A stretch of DNA of 64,000 bases from Bradyrhizobium sp. CSA207 (GCF_029051685.1 NZ_JAACFT010000001.1:1-64000); one strand, 5' to 3'. Shown: positions 18,081 to 27,503, numbered from the stretch's first letter. Notes: generated by a model not told the origin, from the sequence alone. Numbers and translations: made by a program.

Positions 18081-19100
18081 ATGCTGGATTTTACCTCAGA
18101 CATCGCCGACGACGGATCGTCATCGCGAACGACGGCGGCTGCCCCGGAGAATGACCGGGCGCTGCTGGATGCTTATTCCAATGCCGTGATCGACGTCACC
18201 GATCGCGTCGGCGCTGCCGTCGTGCGCGTCGAGACCGGGCCGAAGGTGCCGAACGGCCGCGAGCGCGGCGGGCTCGGCTCGGGCATCGTGATCTCGCCGG
18301 ACGGCCTCGTGCTCACCAACAGCCATGTGGTCGGCGCCTCCAAGGAGATCCGGCTGCGCGATGTCGAAGGCCATGTCGGCGATGCCCGGGTGCTCGGGGT
18401 CGACCCTGATACGGACCTCGCGCTGCTGCGCGCCAACGGCGTGCGCGACTTGCCCTATGCCGCGCTCGGCAACTCCAAGAGCCTGCGGCGCGGCCAGCTC
18501 GTGATCGCGATCGGCAATCCGCTCGGTTTCGAATCGACCGTGACGGCCGGCGTGGTCTCGGCGCTCGGGCGCTCGATCCGTTCGGTGAGCGGACGCACCA
18601 TCGAGGACGTGATCCAGACCGATGCCGCGCTCAATCCCGGAAATTCCGGCGGGCCGCTGGTGTCGTCGAATGCGGAGGTGGTCGGCATCAACACCGCCAT
18701 CATCAGCGGCGCGCAAGGCATCTGCTTCGCGGTCGCCAGCAATACCGCGCAATTCGTGCTGTCGGAGATCATCCGCCACGGCTATGTCCGCCGCGCCTAT
18801 ATCGGCGTCGCCGGGCAGACCGCGCCGATCCCGCGGCGGCACGCGGTGCTGGCCGGCGTCGAGAACAAGATGGGCGCGCTGCTCGCCCAGATCGAGCCGG
18901 ACGGGCCGGCCGCAAAGGCGGGGCTGCTGCCCGGCGACGTCGTGATCAGGCTCGACGGCGTCGAGATCAACGGCGTCGACGATCTGATCCGCGTGCTCGA
19001 CCGCGACCGCATCGGCCGGCGGCTCGCGATGGACGTTCTGCGGCTCGGCCGCCTGCGCGCGATCGACATCGATCCGGTCGAGCGCAAGCCGGCGCGCTGA
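18081..19100 (+). CDS. HtrA/DegP-like serine protease with one PDZ domain
   Basis: A 339-residue trypsin-fold protease. The catalytic triad is visible: His82 in LTNSHVVG, Asp112 in DTDLALLRANG, Ser189 in NPGNSGGPL. A single PDZ domain covers about 245-330 (GALLAQIEPDGPAAKAGLLPGDVVIRLDG). Unlike periplasmic DegP/DegQ it has no signal peptide or transmembrane anchor from this start; upstream sequence offers none either. It may be cytosolic. It is monocistronic, bounded by hairpins on both sides. Confidence 0.93.
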   Translation: MLDFTSDIADDGSSSRTTAAAPENDRALLDAYSNAVIDVTDRVGAAVVRVETGPKVPNGRERGGLGSGIVISPDGLVLTNSHVVGASKEIRLRDVEGHVGDARVLGVDPDTDLALLRANGVRDLPYAALGNSKSLRRGQLVIAIGNPLGFESTVTAGVVSALGRSIRSVSGRTIEDVIQTDAALNPGNSGGPLVSSNAEVVGINTAIISGAQGICFAVASNTAQFVLSEIIRHGYVRRAYIGVAGQTAPIPRRHAVLAGVENKMGALLAQIEPDGPAAKAGLLPGDVVIRLDGVEINGVDDLIRVLDRDRIGRRLAMDVLRLGRLRAIDIDPVERKPAR

Positions 19101-19135
19101 ATTTTGGCCGGCTCGGTGCAAGCCAAGAACGCAGG

Positions 19136-19162
19136 TTCACCTCTCCCGTAGGGAGAGGTGAA
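19136..19162. terminator. Perfect hairpin after the HtrA-like gene
   Basis: A 12-base-pair perfect stem, TTCACCTCTCCC / GGGAGAGGTGAA, with a three-base loop (GTA), 36 bases after the stop codon. It also resembles the CTCTCCC core of the intergenic repeats, so it may be a minimal repeat copy acting as terminator. Confidence 0.6.
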
Positions 19163-19199
19163 CGGCGGCGTGTCGGCCTCGGCCTAACCATGCTTTCCG

Positions 19200-19305
19200 C
19201 TGTCATGCTCCGCGAAAGCGGGGCATCCAGTATTCCAGAGGCAGCGCGATCCAGAACAGCCGCTGCGGCGTACTGGATCGCCCGGTCAAGCCGGGCGATG
19301 ACAGA
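19200..19305 (+). repeat. Palindromic intergenic repeat, family D copy 1
   Basis: Starts CTGTCATGCTCCGCGAAAGC and ends CGGTCAAGCCGGGCGATGAC. It carries the inner words GGGCATCCAGTATTCC and GTACTGGATCGCCCGG. The same element lies in inverted orientation at 54697-54801. Confidence 0.85.
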
Positions 19306-19335
19306 TAAGAGCGTGGCACGCTCGTCCCGCAAACT

Positions 19336-19423
19336 CGTCATTGCGAGCGTAGCGAAGCAATCCAGGCCGTCTCCGCGGAGGGATTCTGGATTGCTTCGTC
19401 GCAAGGGCTCCTCGCAATGACGA
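19336..19423. repeat. Palindromic intergenic repeat, family E
   Basis: Outer arms CGTCATTGCGAGCG and CTCGCAATGACG, inner arms CGAAGCAATCCAG and CTGGATTGCTTCG. It fills the gap before the convergent ferredoxin oxidoreductase gene. Confidence 0.8.
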
Positions 19424-19446
19424 GAAGAGGGCTCGCGCCCTATCCA

Positions 19447-22400
19447 CTACTCCGCCGCGGCCGCAAAGCGGCTGTTCTCCAACTCGGCCTCAAGCCGCGC
19501 CTTCTCGGCGGCGGCCCGCTTGATGTTGGCTTCCTTGACGTGGCCGAAGCCGCGGATCGTCTCCGGTACGCGCGCAAGCCTTGTCAGCAACGGGATCTGA
19601 GCTGGCTTCAGCCCGGCGATCCGCTGATCGATCATCGCCAGATAATCCTCGACCAGCTTTCGCTCGGTCCTGCGCTCCTCGGTGCGCCCGAACGGATCGA
19701 GCGCGGTGCCGCGCAGGAACTTGAGCCTGGCGAGAACGCGGAAGGCGTGGATCATCCAGCCGCCAAATTCCTTTTTCTGGAGATGCCCGGTCGTCTTGTC
19801 ACGCTGCGCAAAGATCGGCGGTGCCAAATAGAACTTCAGCGAAAAATCGCCGTCGAACTTCTCCGACACCTTCTTGGCAAAGCTGCCGTCGGTGTAGAGC
19901 CGCGCGACCTCGTACTCGTCCTTGTAGGACATCAGCTTGAAGAGGTTCTTCGCCACGGCTTCAGTCAGTTCGGTGGAGCTCGGCGAAGCGGCGCTCTCCG
20001 CCTTCCGCACACTGGCGATGGCCGCAAGGTAGCGCTCGGCGTAGGCTTTGTCCTGATAGCCTGTCAAGAACTCCGCGCGCGTGGCAATGACGTCGTCGAG
20101 CGACTTCGTGGGGGCGGAAGTCCGGCTCTTGAACTGGAGCACGCTGCGCACTCGCGACATGTCGTGGGCGGCCACGCGCCCCCAGTTGAAGGCGAGCTTG
20201 TTCATCTCGATCGCGGCGCCGTTGATCTCGATGGCGCGGAGCAGGGCCTCCAGCGACAGTGGGATCGCGCCCTTCTGGAAGGCAAAGCCGAGCATGAAGG
20301 GATTGGTCGCAATCGAGTCGCCCATCAGGGCTGCGGCAATGCCCGTGGCGTCGATGATGTCGAGGTTCTTGTCGCCGATCGCGTCGTGCAGCACGGTCTG
20401 CATCGTGCCCATCTCGAAATCGAGATCGGGGTTCTGCACGAAGCTCGCGGTCGGCTGCAGGTCGGCGTTGATGTAGGCCTTGGTCACGCCGCGCTCGGCG
20501 CGGCTGAGCGCGGAGGGACCTGCCGAGACGATCATGTCGCAGCCGAGAATCACGTCGGCGCCGCCGGTGGCGATGCGGACCGCCGAAATATCCTCCGGCC
20601 TCTGGGCGATGCGCACGTGGCTCATCACCGCACCGTTCTTCTGCGACAGGCCGGTGAAATCCAGCGCCGAGCAGCCGCGGCCGTCGACATGGGCGGCCAT
20701 GCCGAGCAGCGCGCCGATGGTGATGACGCCGGTGCCGCCGATGCCGGTGACGAGGATGTTGTAGGGGGCGTCCAGCTCGCGCGCGGGCGGCAGCGGCAGG
20801 TCGGCGAACAATTGCCCGGAATCGACCGCCGACGTCTTGATCCGCTTCAGCGTGCCGCCATGCACGGTGACGAAGCTCGGGCAAAAGCCCTCGACGCAGG
20901 AAAAGTCCTTGTTGCAGTTCGACTGGTCGATCTGGCGCTTGCGGCCGAACTCGGTCTCTAGCGGCTGCACCGAGACGCAGTTGGAGGCTTGCGAGCAGTC
21001 GCCGCAGCCTTCGCAGACCAGCTCGTTGATGAAGGCGCGTTTGGCCGGATCGGGATAGAGCCCGCGCTTGCGGCGGCGCCGTTTCTCGGCCGCGCAGGTC
21101 TGGTCGTAGATGATGACCGTGAGGCCCTTGATGTCGCGCAGCTCGCGCTGCACGGCGTCGAGCTCGCGGCGGTGATGGATGGTCGCCCCTTGCGGGAAGT
21201 AATTGCCTTGCGGGTACTTGCCCGGATCGTCCGAGACGATCGCCAGCCGCTTGACGCCTTCGGCCCAGACCTGGTGCGCGATCTGCGCGACGTTGAAGCC
21301 GCCCTCGGCCGGCTGGCCGCCGGTCATTGCGACGGCATCGTTGTAGAGGATCTTGTAGGTGATGTTGATCCCGGCTGCGGACGCGGCACGAAGCGCAAGC
21401 AGTCCGGAATGGGTGTAGGTGCCGTCGCCGAGGTTCTGGAAGATGTGCTGCTCGCTGGTGAAGGGCGACTGCCCGATCCAGTTCACGCCCTCGGCGCCCA
21501 TATGCGAGATCAAATCGGTGCGGCGCGTCGGCATGCTCAAGGCCATGCCGTGGCAGCCGATGCCCGCCATGGCGCGGCTACCCTCGGGTACTTTCGTCGA
21601 GCTGTTGTGCGGGCAGCCCGAGCAGAAGAACGGCGTGCGCGCCAGCTTGATCGGCGCACTGGTGGTGACGGGATGATCGAATGCCTCGAGCCGCGCCAGC
21701 CGCTGCTCCAGTACCGGACTGTGATGACCGAGCTTGCGCAAGCGCGCCACCAGCGCGGACGCAACGATGGTCGGCGTCAACTCGCCCTCGCTCGGCAGCA
21801 GCGGCGCGCCGCGCTCGTCGCGCTTGCCCGTGACGGTCGGACGCTTCGAGGCATCGATGTTGTAGAGAATGCGCATCAGCTGGTCTTCGATGAAGCCGCG
21901 CTTTTCCTCGACAACCAGCACATCCTGGAGACCTTCGGCGAAGCGCTTGGCCCCGCTCTCCTCCAGCGGCCAGGTGAGCGCGACCTTGTAGATGCGCAAT
22001 CCCAGATCTTGGGCGTCCTTGTCGCTGATGCCGAGATCGGCTAGCGCCTGGCGCAGGTCGAGATAGGCCTTGCCGGTGGCGACAATGCCGAGCCGCGCGG
22101 GCTTTGAATCGAGCACGATACGGTCGAGCTGGTTGGCACGCGCAAAAGCCTGCACCGCGGCCATCTTCGGGCCGAACAGGCGCCTCTCCGCATCAAGCGG
22201 TGGATCGGGCCAGCGGATGTTGAGGCCGCCGGGCGGCATCTCGAAATCGTCGGGGAGCTTGATCTGGATGCGCTCGGGATCGCTGTAGATCGAGGCCGAA
22301 CTCTCCACGGTCTCGCTGATGGCCTTGAAGCCGACCCAGCAGCCGGAGAAGCGCGACAGCGCGAAGCCGTAGAGGCCGAGGTCAAGGTAATCCTGGAGCG

Positions 22401-22923
22401 TGGCCGGATTGATCACGGGGATCAGCGCTGCCGCAAACACCTGCTCGCTCTGGTGCGCCAGCGTCGAGGACTGGCAGCCGTGATCGTCGCCGGCAAGCGC
22501 CAGCACGCCGCCGTTGCGCGAGGTGCCGGCGGCGTTGGCGTACTTGAGCGCATCGACCGAGCGGTCGACCCCGGGGCCCTTGCCGTACCAGATGCCGAAC
22601 ACGCCATCGACCTTGGCGCCGGGAAACAGGCCGACCTGCTGGCTGCCCCAGACGGCGGTCGCCGCCAAATCCTCGTTCAGGCCGGGGACGAAGGCGATGT
22701 CGTGCTGTGCGAGGTGCGACTTCGCACGCCACAGCGCGTGGTCGTACATGCCGAGTGGAGAGCCCCGATAGCCCGAGATGAAGCCGCCGGTGTTGAGCCC
22801 CTGAAGCCGATCGCGTTCGCGCTGCAACATGGGCAATCGAACCAACGCCTGCGTGCCGGACAGGAAGATCCGCTTCGATTCGAGCCGATATTTATCGTCC
22901 AGCTCGACCTGCATCAGCGTCAT
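19447..22923 (-). CDS. Indolepyruvate ferredoxin oxidoreductase (fused alpha-beta-gamma type)
   Basis: A 1158-residue protein that oxidatively decarboxylates arylpyruvates (indolepyruvate, phenylpyruvate) to acyl-CoA, passing electrons to ferredoxin. The N-terminal half has the thiamine-diphosphate modules (GFISGYRGSPLGMYDHAL; GDDHGCQSS; FFCSGCPHN; GIGCHGMALSM). A cysteine cluster follows (VCEGCGDCSQASNC, then SCVEGFCPSF) for an iron-sulfur centre. The C-terminal third is the gamma/POR domain (ILVTGIGGTGVITIGALLGMAA). Single-gene fusion of this length is normal in Proteobacteria. No neighbour shares its strand, so it is probably monocistronic. Confidence 0.95.
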   Translation of the reverse strand: MTLMQVELDDKYRLESKRIFLSGTQALVRLPMLQRERDRLQGLNTGGFISGYRGSPLGMYDHALWRAKSHLAQHDIAFVPGLNEDLAATAVWGSQQVGLFPGAKVDGVFGIWYGKGPGVDRSVDALKYANAAGTSRNGGVLALAGDDHGCQSSTLAHQSEQVFAAALIPVINPATLQDYLDLGLYGFALSRFSGCWVGFKAISETVESSASIYSDPERIQIKLPDDFEMPPGGLNIRWPDPPLDAERRLFGPKMAAVQAFARANQLDRIVLDSKPARLGIVATGKAYLDLRQALADLGISDKDAQDLGLRIYKVALTWPLEESGAKRFAEGLQDVLVVEEKRGFIEDQLMRILYNIDASKRPTVTGKRDERGAPLLPSEGELTPTIVASALVARLRKLGHHSPVLEQRLARLEAFDHPVTTSAPIKLARTPFFCSGCPHNSSTKVPEGSRAMAGIGCHGMALSMPTRRTDLISHMGAEGVNWIGQSPFTSEQHIFQNLGDGTYTHSGLLALRAASAAGINITYKILYNDAVAMTGGQPAEGGFNVAQIAHQVWAEGVKRLAIVSDDPGKYPQGNYFPQGATIHHRRELDAVQRELRDIKGLTVIIYDQTCAAEKRRRRKRGLYPDPAKRAFINELVCEGCGDCSQASNCVSVQPLETEFGRKRQIDQSNCNKDFSCVEGFCPSFVTVHGGTLKRIKTSAVDSGQLFADLPLPPARELDAPYNILVTGIGGTGVITIGALLGMAAHVDGRGCSALDFTGLSQKNGAVMSHVRIAQRPEDISAVRIATGGADVILGCDMIVSAGPSALSRAERGVTKAYINADLQPTASFVQNPDLDFEMGTMQTVLHDAIGDKNLDIIDATGIAAALMGDSIATNPFMLGFAFQKGAIPLSLEALLRAIEINGAAIEMNKLAFNWGRVAAHDMSRVRSVLQFKSRTSAPTKSLDDVIATRAEFLTGYQDKAYAERYLAAIASVRKAESAASPSSTELTEAVAKNLFKLMSYKDEYEVARLYTDGSFAKKVSEKFDGDFSLKFYLAPPIFAQRDKTTGHLQKKEFGGWMIHAFRVLARLKFLRGTALDPFGRTEERRTERKLVEDYLAMIDQRIAGLKPAQIPLLTRLARVPETIRGFGHVKEANIKRAAAEKARLEAELENSRFAAAAE

Positions 22924-23137
22924 TGTCGAAAGTCCCTGTTTTTCTTGGGTCGGCGAGGGGGTGTGCGCTGCGGGAAGGAATTCCGGTTGCGAAGCATCTG
23001 GTCGCAGTCAAGAGCATGGGCCGGTGAAGTCAATATCACTGGCCGCATCCGTGGCGCTCCCGCTGGTCATGGCTCCTCGGGAGGAAGTCGAGCGCGAGGT
23101 GGTCGTTCACCTTGTCTCCCTTCCGAAGAGAGGAGTT

Positions 23138-23264
23138 CGTCATTCCGGGGCGACGCGGAGCGTCGAGACCGGAATCCATTTCACCTCACGTATTGCGGCT
23201 CGATGGATTCTCAGATGCGCAATTGCGCATCATAGCTCGAGACGTTGTCGCGCCCGGAATGACG
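23138..23264. repeat. Palindromic intergenic repeat, family F
   Basis: Outer arms CGTCATTCCGGGGCG and CGCGCCCGGAATGACG, with inner arms around GGATTC/GAATCC and a central palindrome TGCGCAATTGCGCA. Structure resembles the other intergenic repeats in the window but the sequence differs. Confidence 0.75.
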
Positions 23265-23414
23265 AGGAAAGGACAAAAGCGCCGCTCATCCGCTAGGCAA
23301 ATGCCCGCCGCAAAGCCGTCGCACAGGGAATAAGCAGCGATCGGTTGCAGGCGTAAGTTTCTGAGTACGCAGCAAATTTCTCCGCGCCGTGCGCCCAATT
23401 GCAATTGTACACAA

Positions 23415-23430
23415 TGGCATGGCGCTTGCA
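23415..23430 (+). promoter_or_regulatory. Sigma-54 (RpoN) -24/-12 promoter
   Basis: The sequence TGGCATGGCGCTTGCA matches the RpoN consensus TGGCAC-N5-TTGCA, with GG and GC exactly ten bases apart. Transcription would start near 23442, about 27 bases before the ATG. A perfect palindrome CAATTGCAATTG lies just upstream at about 23397-23408, and the leader contains GAACTC...GAGTTC (about 23431-23452). Confidence 0.8.
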
Positions 23431-23468
23431 GAACTCCCGTTAGAGAGAGTTCTCGCGGGGCCTGCGTC

Positions 23469-24170
23469 ATGTTGAACTCAGCCAAGCCGACACTCGGCGT
23501 CATCAGCGCCGAGCCTGAGCCGATCAAGCTCGACTGGGCCAGCACCGCGCTCCTCATCATCGACATGCAGCGCGATTTCATGGAGCCGGGCGGCTTCGGC
23601 GAGACGCTCGGCAATGATGTCAGCCAGCTCGCGCGCGCGGTGAAGCCGATCGGTGCGCTGCTCGAGGCGGCGCGCGACACCGGCATGCTGGTGATCCATA
23701 CCCGCGAAGGCCACTTGCCCGATCTTTCCGACGCGCCGCCGGCGAAAGTCGAGCGCGGCGCGCCGTCCTTGCGTATCGGTGATCCCGGCCCGATGGGGCG
23801 CATTCTCATTCGCGGCGAGCCTGGTCACGACATTATTCCTGAACTCTATCCGCTCGACAGCGAGGTCGTGATCGACAAGCCCGGCAAGGGCGCGTTCTAC
23901 GCCACCGAGCTCACGGACGTGCTGGAGAAATACGGCATCGAGAATCTGCTGGTGTGCGGCGTCACGACGGAGGTGTGCGTCAACACCACCGTGCGCGAAG
24001 CCAATGACCGCGGCTATCGCTGCGTCGTCATCTCGGACGGCTGCGCGTCCTACTTCCCCGAATTTCACGAGATGGGCCTGAAGATGATCAAGGCCCAGGG
24101 CGGCATCTTCGGCTGGGTCACGGACTCGGCCGCAGTACTGGAGGCGTTGAAGATTTCCACACCAGCTTAG
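23469..24170 (+). CDS. Isochorismatase-family cysteine amidohydrolase, biuret hydrolase-like
   Basis: A 233-residue cytosolic hydrolase. The family triad is visible: Asp32 in [10 protein letters not shown], Lys137 in [10 protein letters not shown], Cys170 in [17 protein letters not shown]. Length and these motifs resemble the rhizobial biuret hydrolase (BiuH), which splits biuret to allophanate, but ureidoacrylate and other amidases are close relatives, so the substrate is inferred. It lies 10 bases upstream of a purine/uracil-type permease and behind a sigma-54 promoter, consistent with nitrogen scavenging under nitrogen limitation. Confidence 0.85.
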   Translation: MLNSAKPTLGVISAEPEPIKLDWASTALLIIDMQRDFMEPGGFGETLGNDVSQLARAVKPIGALLEAARDTGMLVIHTREGHLPDLSDAPPAKVERGAPSLRIGDPGPMGRILIRGEPGHDIIPELYPLDSEVVIDKPGKGAFYATELTDVLEKYGIENLLVCGVTTEVCVNTTVREANDRGYRCVVISDGCASYFPEFHEMGLKMIKAQGGIFGWVTDSAAVLEALKISTPA

Positions 24171-24180
24171 GGGCATCACC

Positions 24181-25845
24181 ATGAGCACGTTGACGGGGAC
24201 AGCCGGCAGATCTGAGATCAATAAGTTCGGGTTCAAGCCGGCATTATGGACGCCGGGCGACTGGAACGCGTTTTTCGGCTTCGGCACCAACATCCTCGTC
24301 AACATGCTCGTGCTCACGGGCCTGTTGCGCTTCGTGCTGAAGATGCCGGACAGTCTCGTGTTCGGCCGCATCCTGCCCGCGCTCGGGCTGATGATGTGCC
24401 TCTCCACCTTCTACTACGCGTACCTGGCCTATCGTCTGGCGCAGAAGACCGGACGCAACGACGTCTGCGCGCTGCCCTCGGGCATCAGCGTGCCGCACAT
24501 GTTCATCGTCACCTTCGTGATCATGCTGCCGATCACGATCAAGACCGGCGATCCGCTCAAGGGCTGGTCGGCCGACCTGGTCTGGGTGTTCTTCCAGAGT
24601 TTTATTCTCATGATCGGCGGCTTCATCGCGCCGTTCATCCGAAAAATCACGCCGCGCGCGGCGCTGCTCGGCACGCTCGCCGGCGTTTCCGTCACCTTCA
24701 TCTCGATGCGCCCTGCGCTCGAAATGTACATGACGCCGCAGATCGGCCTGATCTGTTTCGCCATCATCCTGGTGAGCTGGTTCGGCGGCGTGAAATACTG
24801 GCGCGGCATTCCTGCCGGCCTCGTCGCCATCGCGGTCGGCATGATCATCGCCTGGGGCTCGAACCTCTTTGGCCTCGGTCTCGGCGGGCTGAGCGTCAAG
24901 GGTGTTGGCGATGCCTTTGCCAATTTCGGTTTCTCGGTGCCGATCCCGGCCGTAGGCTACGTCTTCTCCGGCTTCGAATTCCTCGGCGTCATCCTGGTCA
25001 CCGCCATTCCGTTCGGCATCTATGACCTCGTCGAGGCCATGGACAATGTCGAGAGCGCCGAAGCGGCCGGCGACGAATATCCGACCACGCGCGTGCTTAC
25101 CGCTGACGGCGTCGTCAGCCTGATCGGCTGCCTCATGGGTAATCCCTTCATCAACGCCGTCTATATCGGCCATCCCGGCTGGAAGGCGATGGGCGGCCGC
25201 ATCGGCTATTCGGCTGCGACCGGCATCATGGTGGTGGTGCTGGCATGGTTCGGCATCATCTCGGTGCTGCTGGCGCTGGTGCCGGTGGTCGCGATCTCGC
25301 CGATCCTGCTCTATATCGGCATGCTGATCGGCGCGCAGGCGTTCCAGACAACGCCGATCAAGCATGCGCCCGCGATCGTGCTGGCGCTGACGCCGCACCT
25401 TGCGGCCTGGGCCAAGCTTCAGATCGACACCATGCTGGGCTCGACCATGATGGCCGCGACATCAATCGGCGGGCTGGCCGCCGACAAGGCCGACGCGGTC
25501 AAGGCTGCCGCGATTGCCGCCCTGCCGCAGCAGGGCGTGTTCTATCACGGGCTCGAGGTGATGGGCGGCGGCTCCATTCTCGGCGGCCTCATCCTCGGTG
25601 CGATCGGTGTCTTCATCATCGAGCGTGACTTCGAGAAGGCATCCGCCTTCGCGCTGGTTGGTGCCGTGCTCACCTATTTCGGCTTCATGCATGGCGAGGC
25701 CGTGGGTATCGGCGGCGGCTTTGGCGTGACGCCACCTGTCGCTTTCGCCTACGCCGTGATGGCTGCCGGATTGTATGTTCTCAGCCGGCGCGCCAGCGAG
25801 CACTACATGCCGCATGCGGAGATGACGGCGGCACCGGCGGAGTAG
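24181..25845 (+). CDS. NCS2/AzgA-type nucleobase-like permease
   Basis: A 554-residue membrane protein with about 12-14 helices. The segment CALPSGISVPHMF is the substrate-binding helix region of NCS2/AzgA carriers, and GIYDLVEAMDNVESAEAAGD resembles the conserved motif after helix 8. The substrate is probably a nitrogen-rich ring or amide compound rather than a classical base, given the amidohydrolase gene immediately upstream and the shared sigma-54 promoter. ATG 24181 follows AGGGGCATCACC. Confidence 0.85.
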   Translation: MSTLTGTAGRSEINKFGFKPALWTPGDWNAFFGFGTNILVNMLVLTGLLRFVLKMPDSLVFGRILPALGLMMCLSTFYYAYLAYRLAQKTGRNDVCALPSGISVPHMFIVTFVIMLPITIKTGDPLKGWSADLVWVFFQSFILMIGGFIAPFIRKITPRAALLGTLAGVSVTFISMRPALEMYMTPQIGLICFAIILVSWFGGVKYWRGIPAGLVAIAVGMIIAWGSNLFGLGLGGLSVKGVGDAFANFGFSVPIPAVGYVFSGFEFLGVILVTAIPFGIYDLVEAMDNVESAEAAGDEYPTTRVLTADGVVSLIGCLMGNPFINAVYIGHPGWKAMGGRIGYSAATGIMVVVLAWFGIISVLLALVPVVAISPILLYIGMLIGAQAFQTTPIKHAPAIVLALTPHLAAWAKLQIDTMLGSTMMAATSIGGLAADKADAVKAAAIAALPQQGVFYHGLEVMGGGSILGGLILGAIGVFIIERDFEKASAFALVGAVLTYFGFMHGEAVGIGGGFGVTPPVAFAYAVMAAGLYVLSRRASEHYMPHAEMTAAPAE

Positions 25846-25977
25846 GTTGGGCCAGCATGCATCGTGGCCGGGCGGCGTCGCGTCACCCGGCCGCATTCTT
25901 GTCCTCGTCCAACCGGCTGCCCGACTGCCATCGCTCATCAAGCAGTGGGAGGTCAAACCTCGCGTTGGGGCGAGAAG

Positions 25978-26529
25978 TCAGTCCGCCAACTTGTTCCTGG
26001 TCGCGCGAAGAATGTCGTCCGACAGCTTGGGATCGTTCACGGCCCGGGCCAATACGAGTGCCCCGATCAGGGAGGCGGCCATCGCCAGCGCCTTCTCTTG
26101 GCGCTGTCGTGGCTTTAGCGTCGAGGCCATTCGACCACCCAGCAGCCCAATCATGCCTCGCACTCCGGCTGTGAAACGTTCTCTCGCGCCGCCGTTTTGG
26201 CGCGGAATCTCACAACATAGGGCTGCAAAGGGGCAACCGCTTCCCGGTTTGTCGCGATGCCCCGCCGAGAGGTATTCGGAAACGTAGTCGCCGAGCGCAA
26301 GTCCGTCGGGCACTTCTCGCCCTTTGGCTGCGATGGCGTGGGCCACCGCTTCTTCGACAAGCCGTTCCTTGGAACCGAACTGACTATAGATGCTGCCATG
26401 GGTCATCCCGGCGGCGTCAGCCAGCGCGTCGACACCCATGCCAGAGATGCCGCGCTCTCGCATGAGGAGGGAGGCGGCCTCGAGAATACGCTCGCGATTT
26501 TTGGCCGCTTGTTCCTTTGAAACGCGCAT
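25978..26529 (-). CDS. TetR-family transcriptional regulator
   Basis: A 183-residue repressor. The helix-turn-helix is in about residues 12-56 (RERILEAASLLMRERGISG, ADAAGMTHGSIYSQFGSKERL). A C-terminal ligand domain follows, with Cys residues in GCPFAALCCEIP. I chose the ATG at 26529, preceded by AGGATTTGCGAG; an upstream ATG at 26559 is possible. It is divergent from an SDR gene, 111 bases away, and a near-perfect palindrome lies between them, so it probably represses that SDR gene and itself. Confidence 0.92.
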   Translation of the reverse strand: MRVSKEQAAKNRERILEAASLLMRERGISGMGVDALADAAGMTHGSIYSQFGSKERLVEEAVAHAIAAKGREVPDGLALGDYVSEYLSAGHRDKPGSGCPFAALCCEIPRQNGGARERFTAGVRGMIGLLGGRMASTLKPRQRQEKALAMAASLIGALVLARAVNDPKLSDDILRATRNKLAD

Positions 26530-26587
26530 CTCGCAAATCCTGGTCCCGGATCTTGACAATTATAATGACGATCATCATCTATATCAA

Positions 26588-26605
26588 TGATTACGATCGT
26601 GATCA
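26588..26605. promoter_or_regulatory. Candidate TetR operator
   Basis: TGATTACGATCGTGATCA is an 18-base palindrome with one mismatched pair, centred on CGATCG, inside an AT-rich patch (26551-26610) between the TetR and SDR genes. A second partial copy, ATGACGATCAT, lies at about 26564-26574. Confidence 0.6.
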
Positions 26606-26639
26606 AAACAATTCGGGGCACCGTCAAAAGGAAAAGCTC

Positions 26640-27497
26640 GTGAATACGACCAACACACGAATTGCGCTCGTTACCGGCGCCTCGTCAGGCATCGGCGAAG
26701 CCACGGCGGAGCGGCTCGCGAAAGCCGGCTACAAGGTCTACGGCACCAGCAGACGAGGCGCGCAGGCCGGCAGGCGGCCGTTCGAGATGCTTGCCCTTGA
26801 TGTGACCAGCGATGAATCCGTTGAAGCCGCCGTCAGCGAAGTGATGCGACACGACGGCCGCATCGATCTGCTCGTGAACAACGCCGGCTTCGGTGTTGCC
26901 CCTGCGGGAGCGGAAGAGAGCTCGATGGATCAGGCCCGATCGATTTTCGAGACGAACTTTTTCGGACTGATCCGGATGACGCGCGCCGTCGTCCCTCACA
27001 TGCGACGCCAAGGGAATGGTCGTATCATCAACATCGGCTCCGTACTTGGCTTTCTGCCGATGCCTTATGGCGCACTCTATGCCGCAACCAAGCACGCAGT
27101 GGGAGGCTATTCGGAATCGCTCGACCATGAACTACGCACGAGGGGCATCCGAGTCTCGGTCATCGAGCCTGCGTACACCAAGACGCCATTCGACGCGAAC
27201 TTCATGGAGCCGGATGCCAAGCTCGATGAATATCGCGAGGCTCGCGCGGGCGTCACCAAGCGGGTGAACGAGGTGATGACTACGGCCGAGTCCCCCGGCG
27301 TCGTGGCCGAGACCGTTCTGAAAGCGGCGAGCGCAGCGCACCCGAAGGCCCGCTATGCGGCCGGCAAGCTCGCGAACCGCCTGCGGTTGCTTCGCAGGTT
27401 CGCGCCTGCTGGTCTGGTGGACGCCGGGATCCGCAAGGACCTGCGGCTCGATGCGGTAGCCGCATCGCAGCCTCCCCGCACCGCCCGAGCCTTTTGA
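26640..27497 (+). CDS. SDR family oxidoreductase (TetR-linked)
   Basis: A 285-residue classical SDR with TGASSGIG (cofactor), NNAG, the Ser in INIGSVLG and catalytic YAATK. Cofactor preference looks like NADP(H) from Arg-Arg after beta-2 (GTSRRGAQ). The C-terminal 50 residues are basic. The start is GTG at 26640 with AAAAGGAAAAGCTC before it; the frame extends upstream into the regulatory region without a start signal. Substrate unknown. Regulated probably by the divergent TetR. Confidence 0.9.
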   Translation: MNTTNTRIALVTGASSGIGEATAERLAKAGYKVYGTSRRGAQAGRRPFEMLALDVTSDESVEAAVSEVMRHDGRIDLLVNNAGFGVAPAGAEESSMDQARSIFETNFFGLIRMTRAVVPHMRRQGNGRIINIGSVLGFLPMPYGALYAATKHAVGGYSESLDHELRTRGIRVSVIEPAYTKTPFDANFMEPDAKLDEYREARAGVTKRVNEVMTTAESPGVVAETVLKAASAAHPKARYAAGKLANRLRLLRRFAPAGLVDAGIRKDLRLDAVAASQPPRTARAF

Positions 27498-27503
27498 CGG
27501 CAT

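Larger units (their letters stand above)
22924..23468. other. Intergenic region with a palindromic repeat and a sigma-54 promoter
   Basis: A 545-base region between two divergent genes. It holds one palindromic repeat (23138-23264) and, close to the right gene, a -24/-12 promoter (23415-23430), both listed separately. No gene is visible in the rest. Confidence 0.6.
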
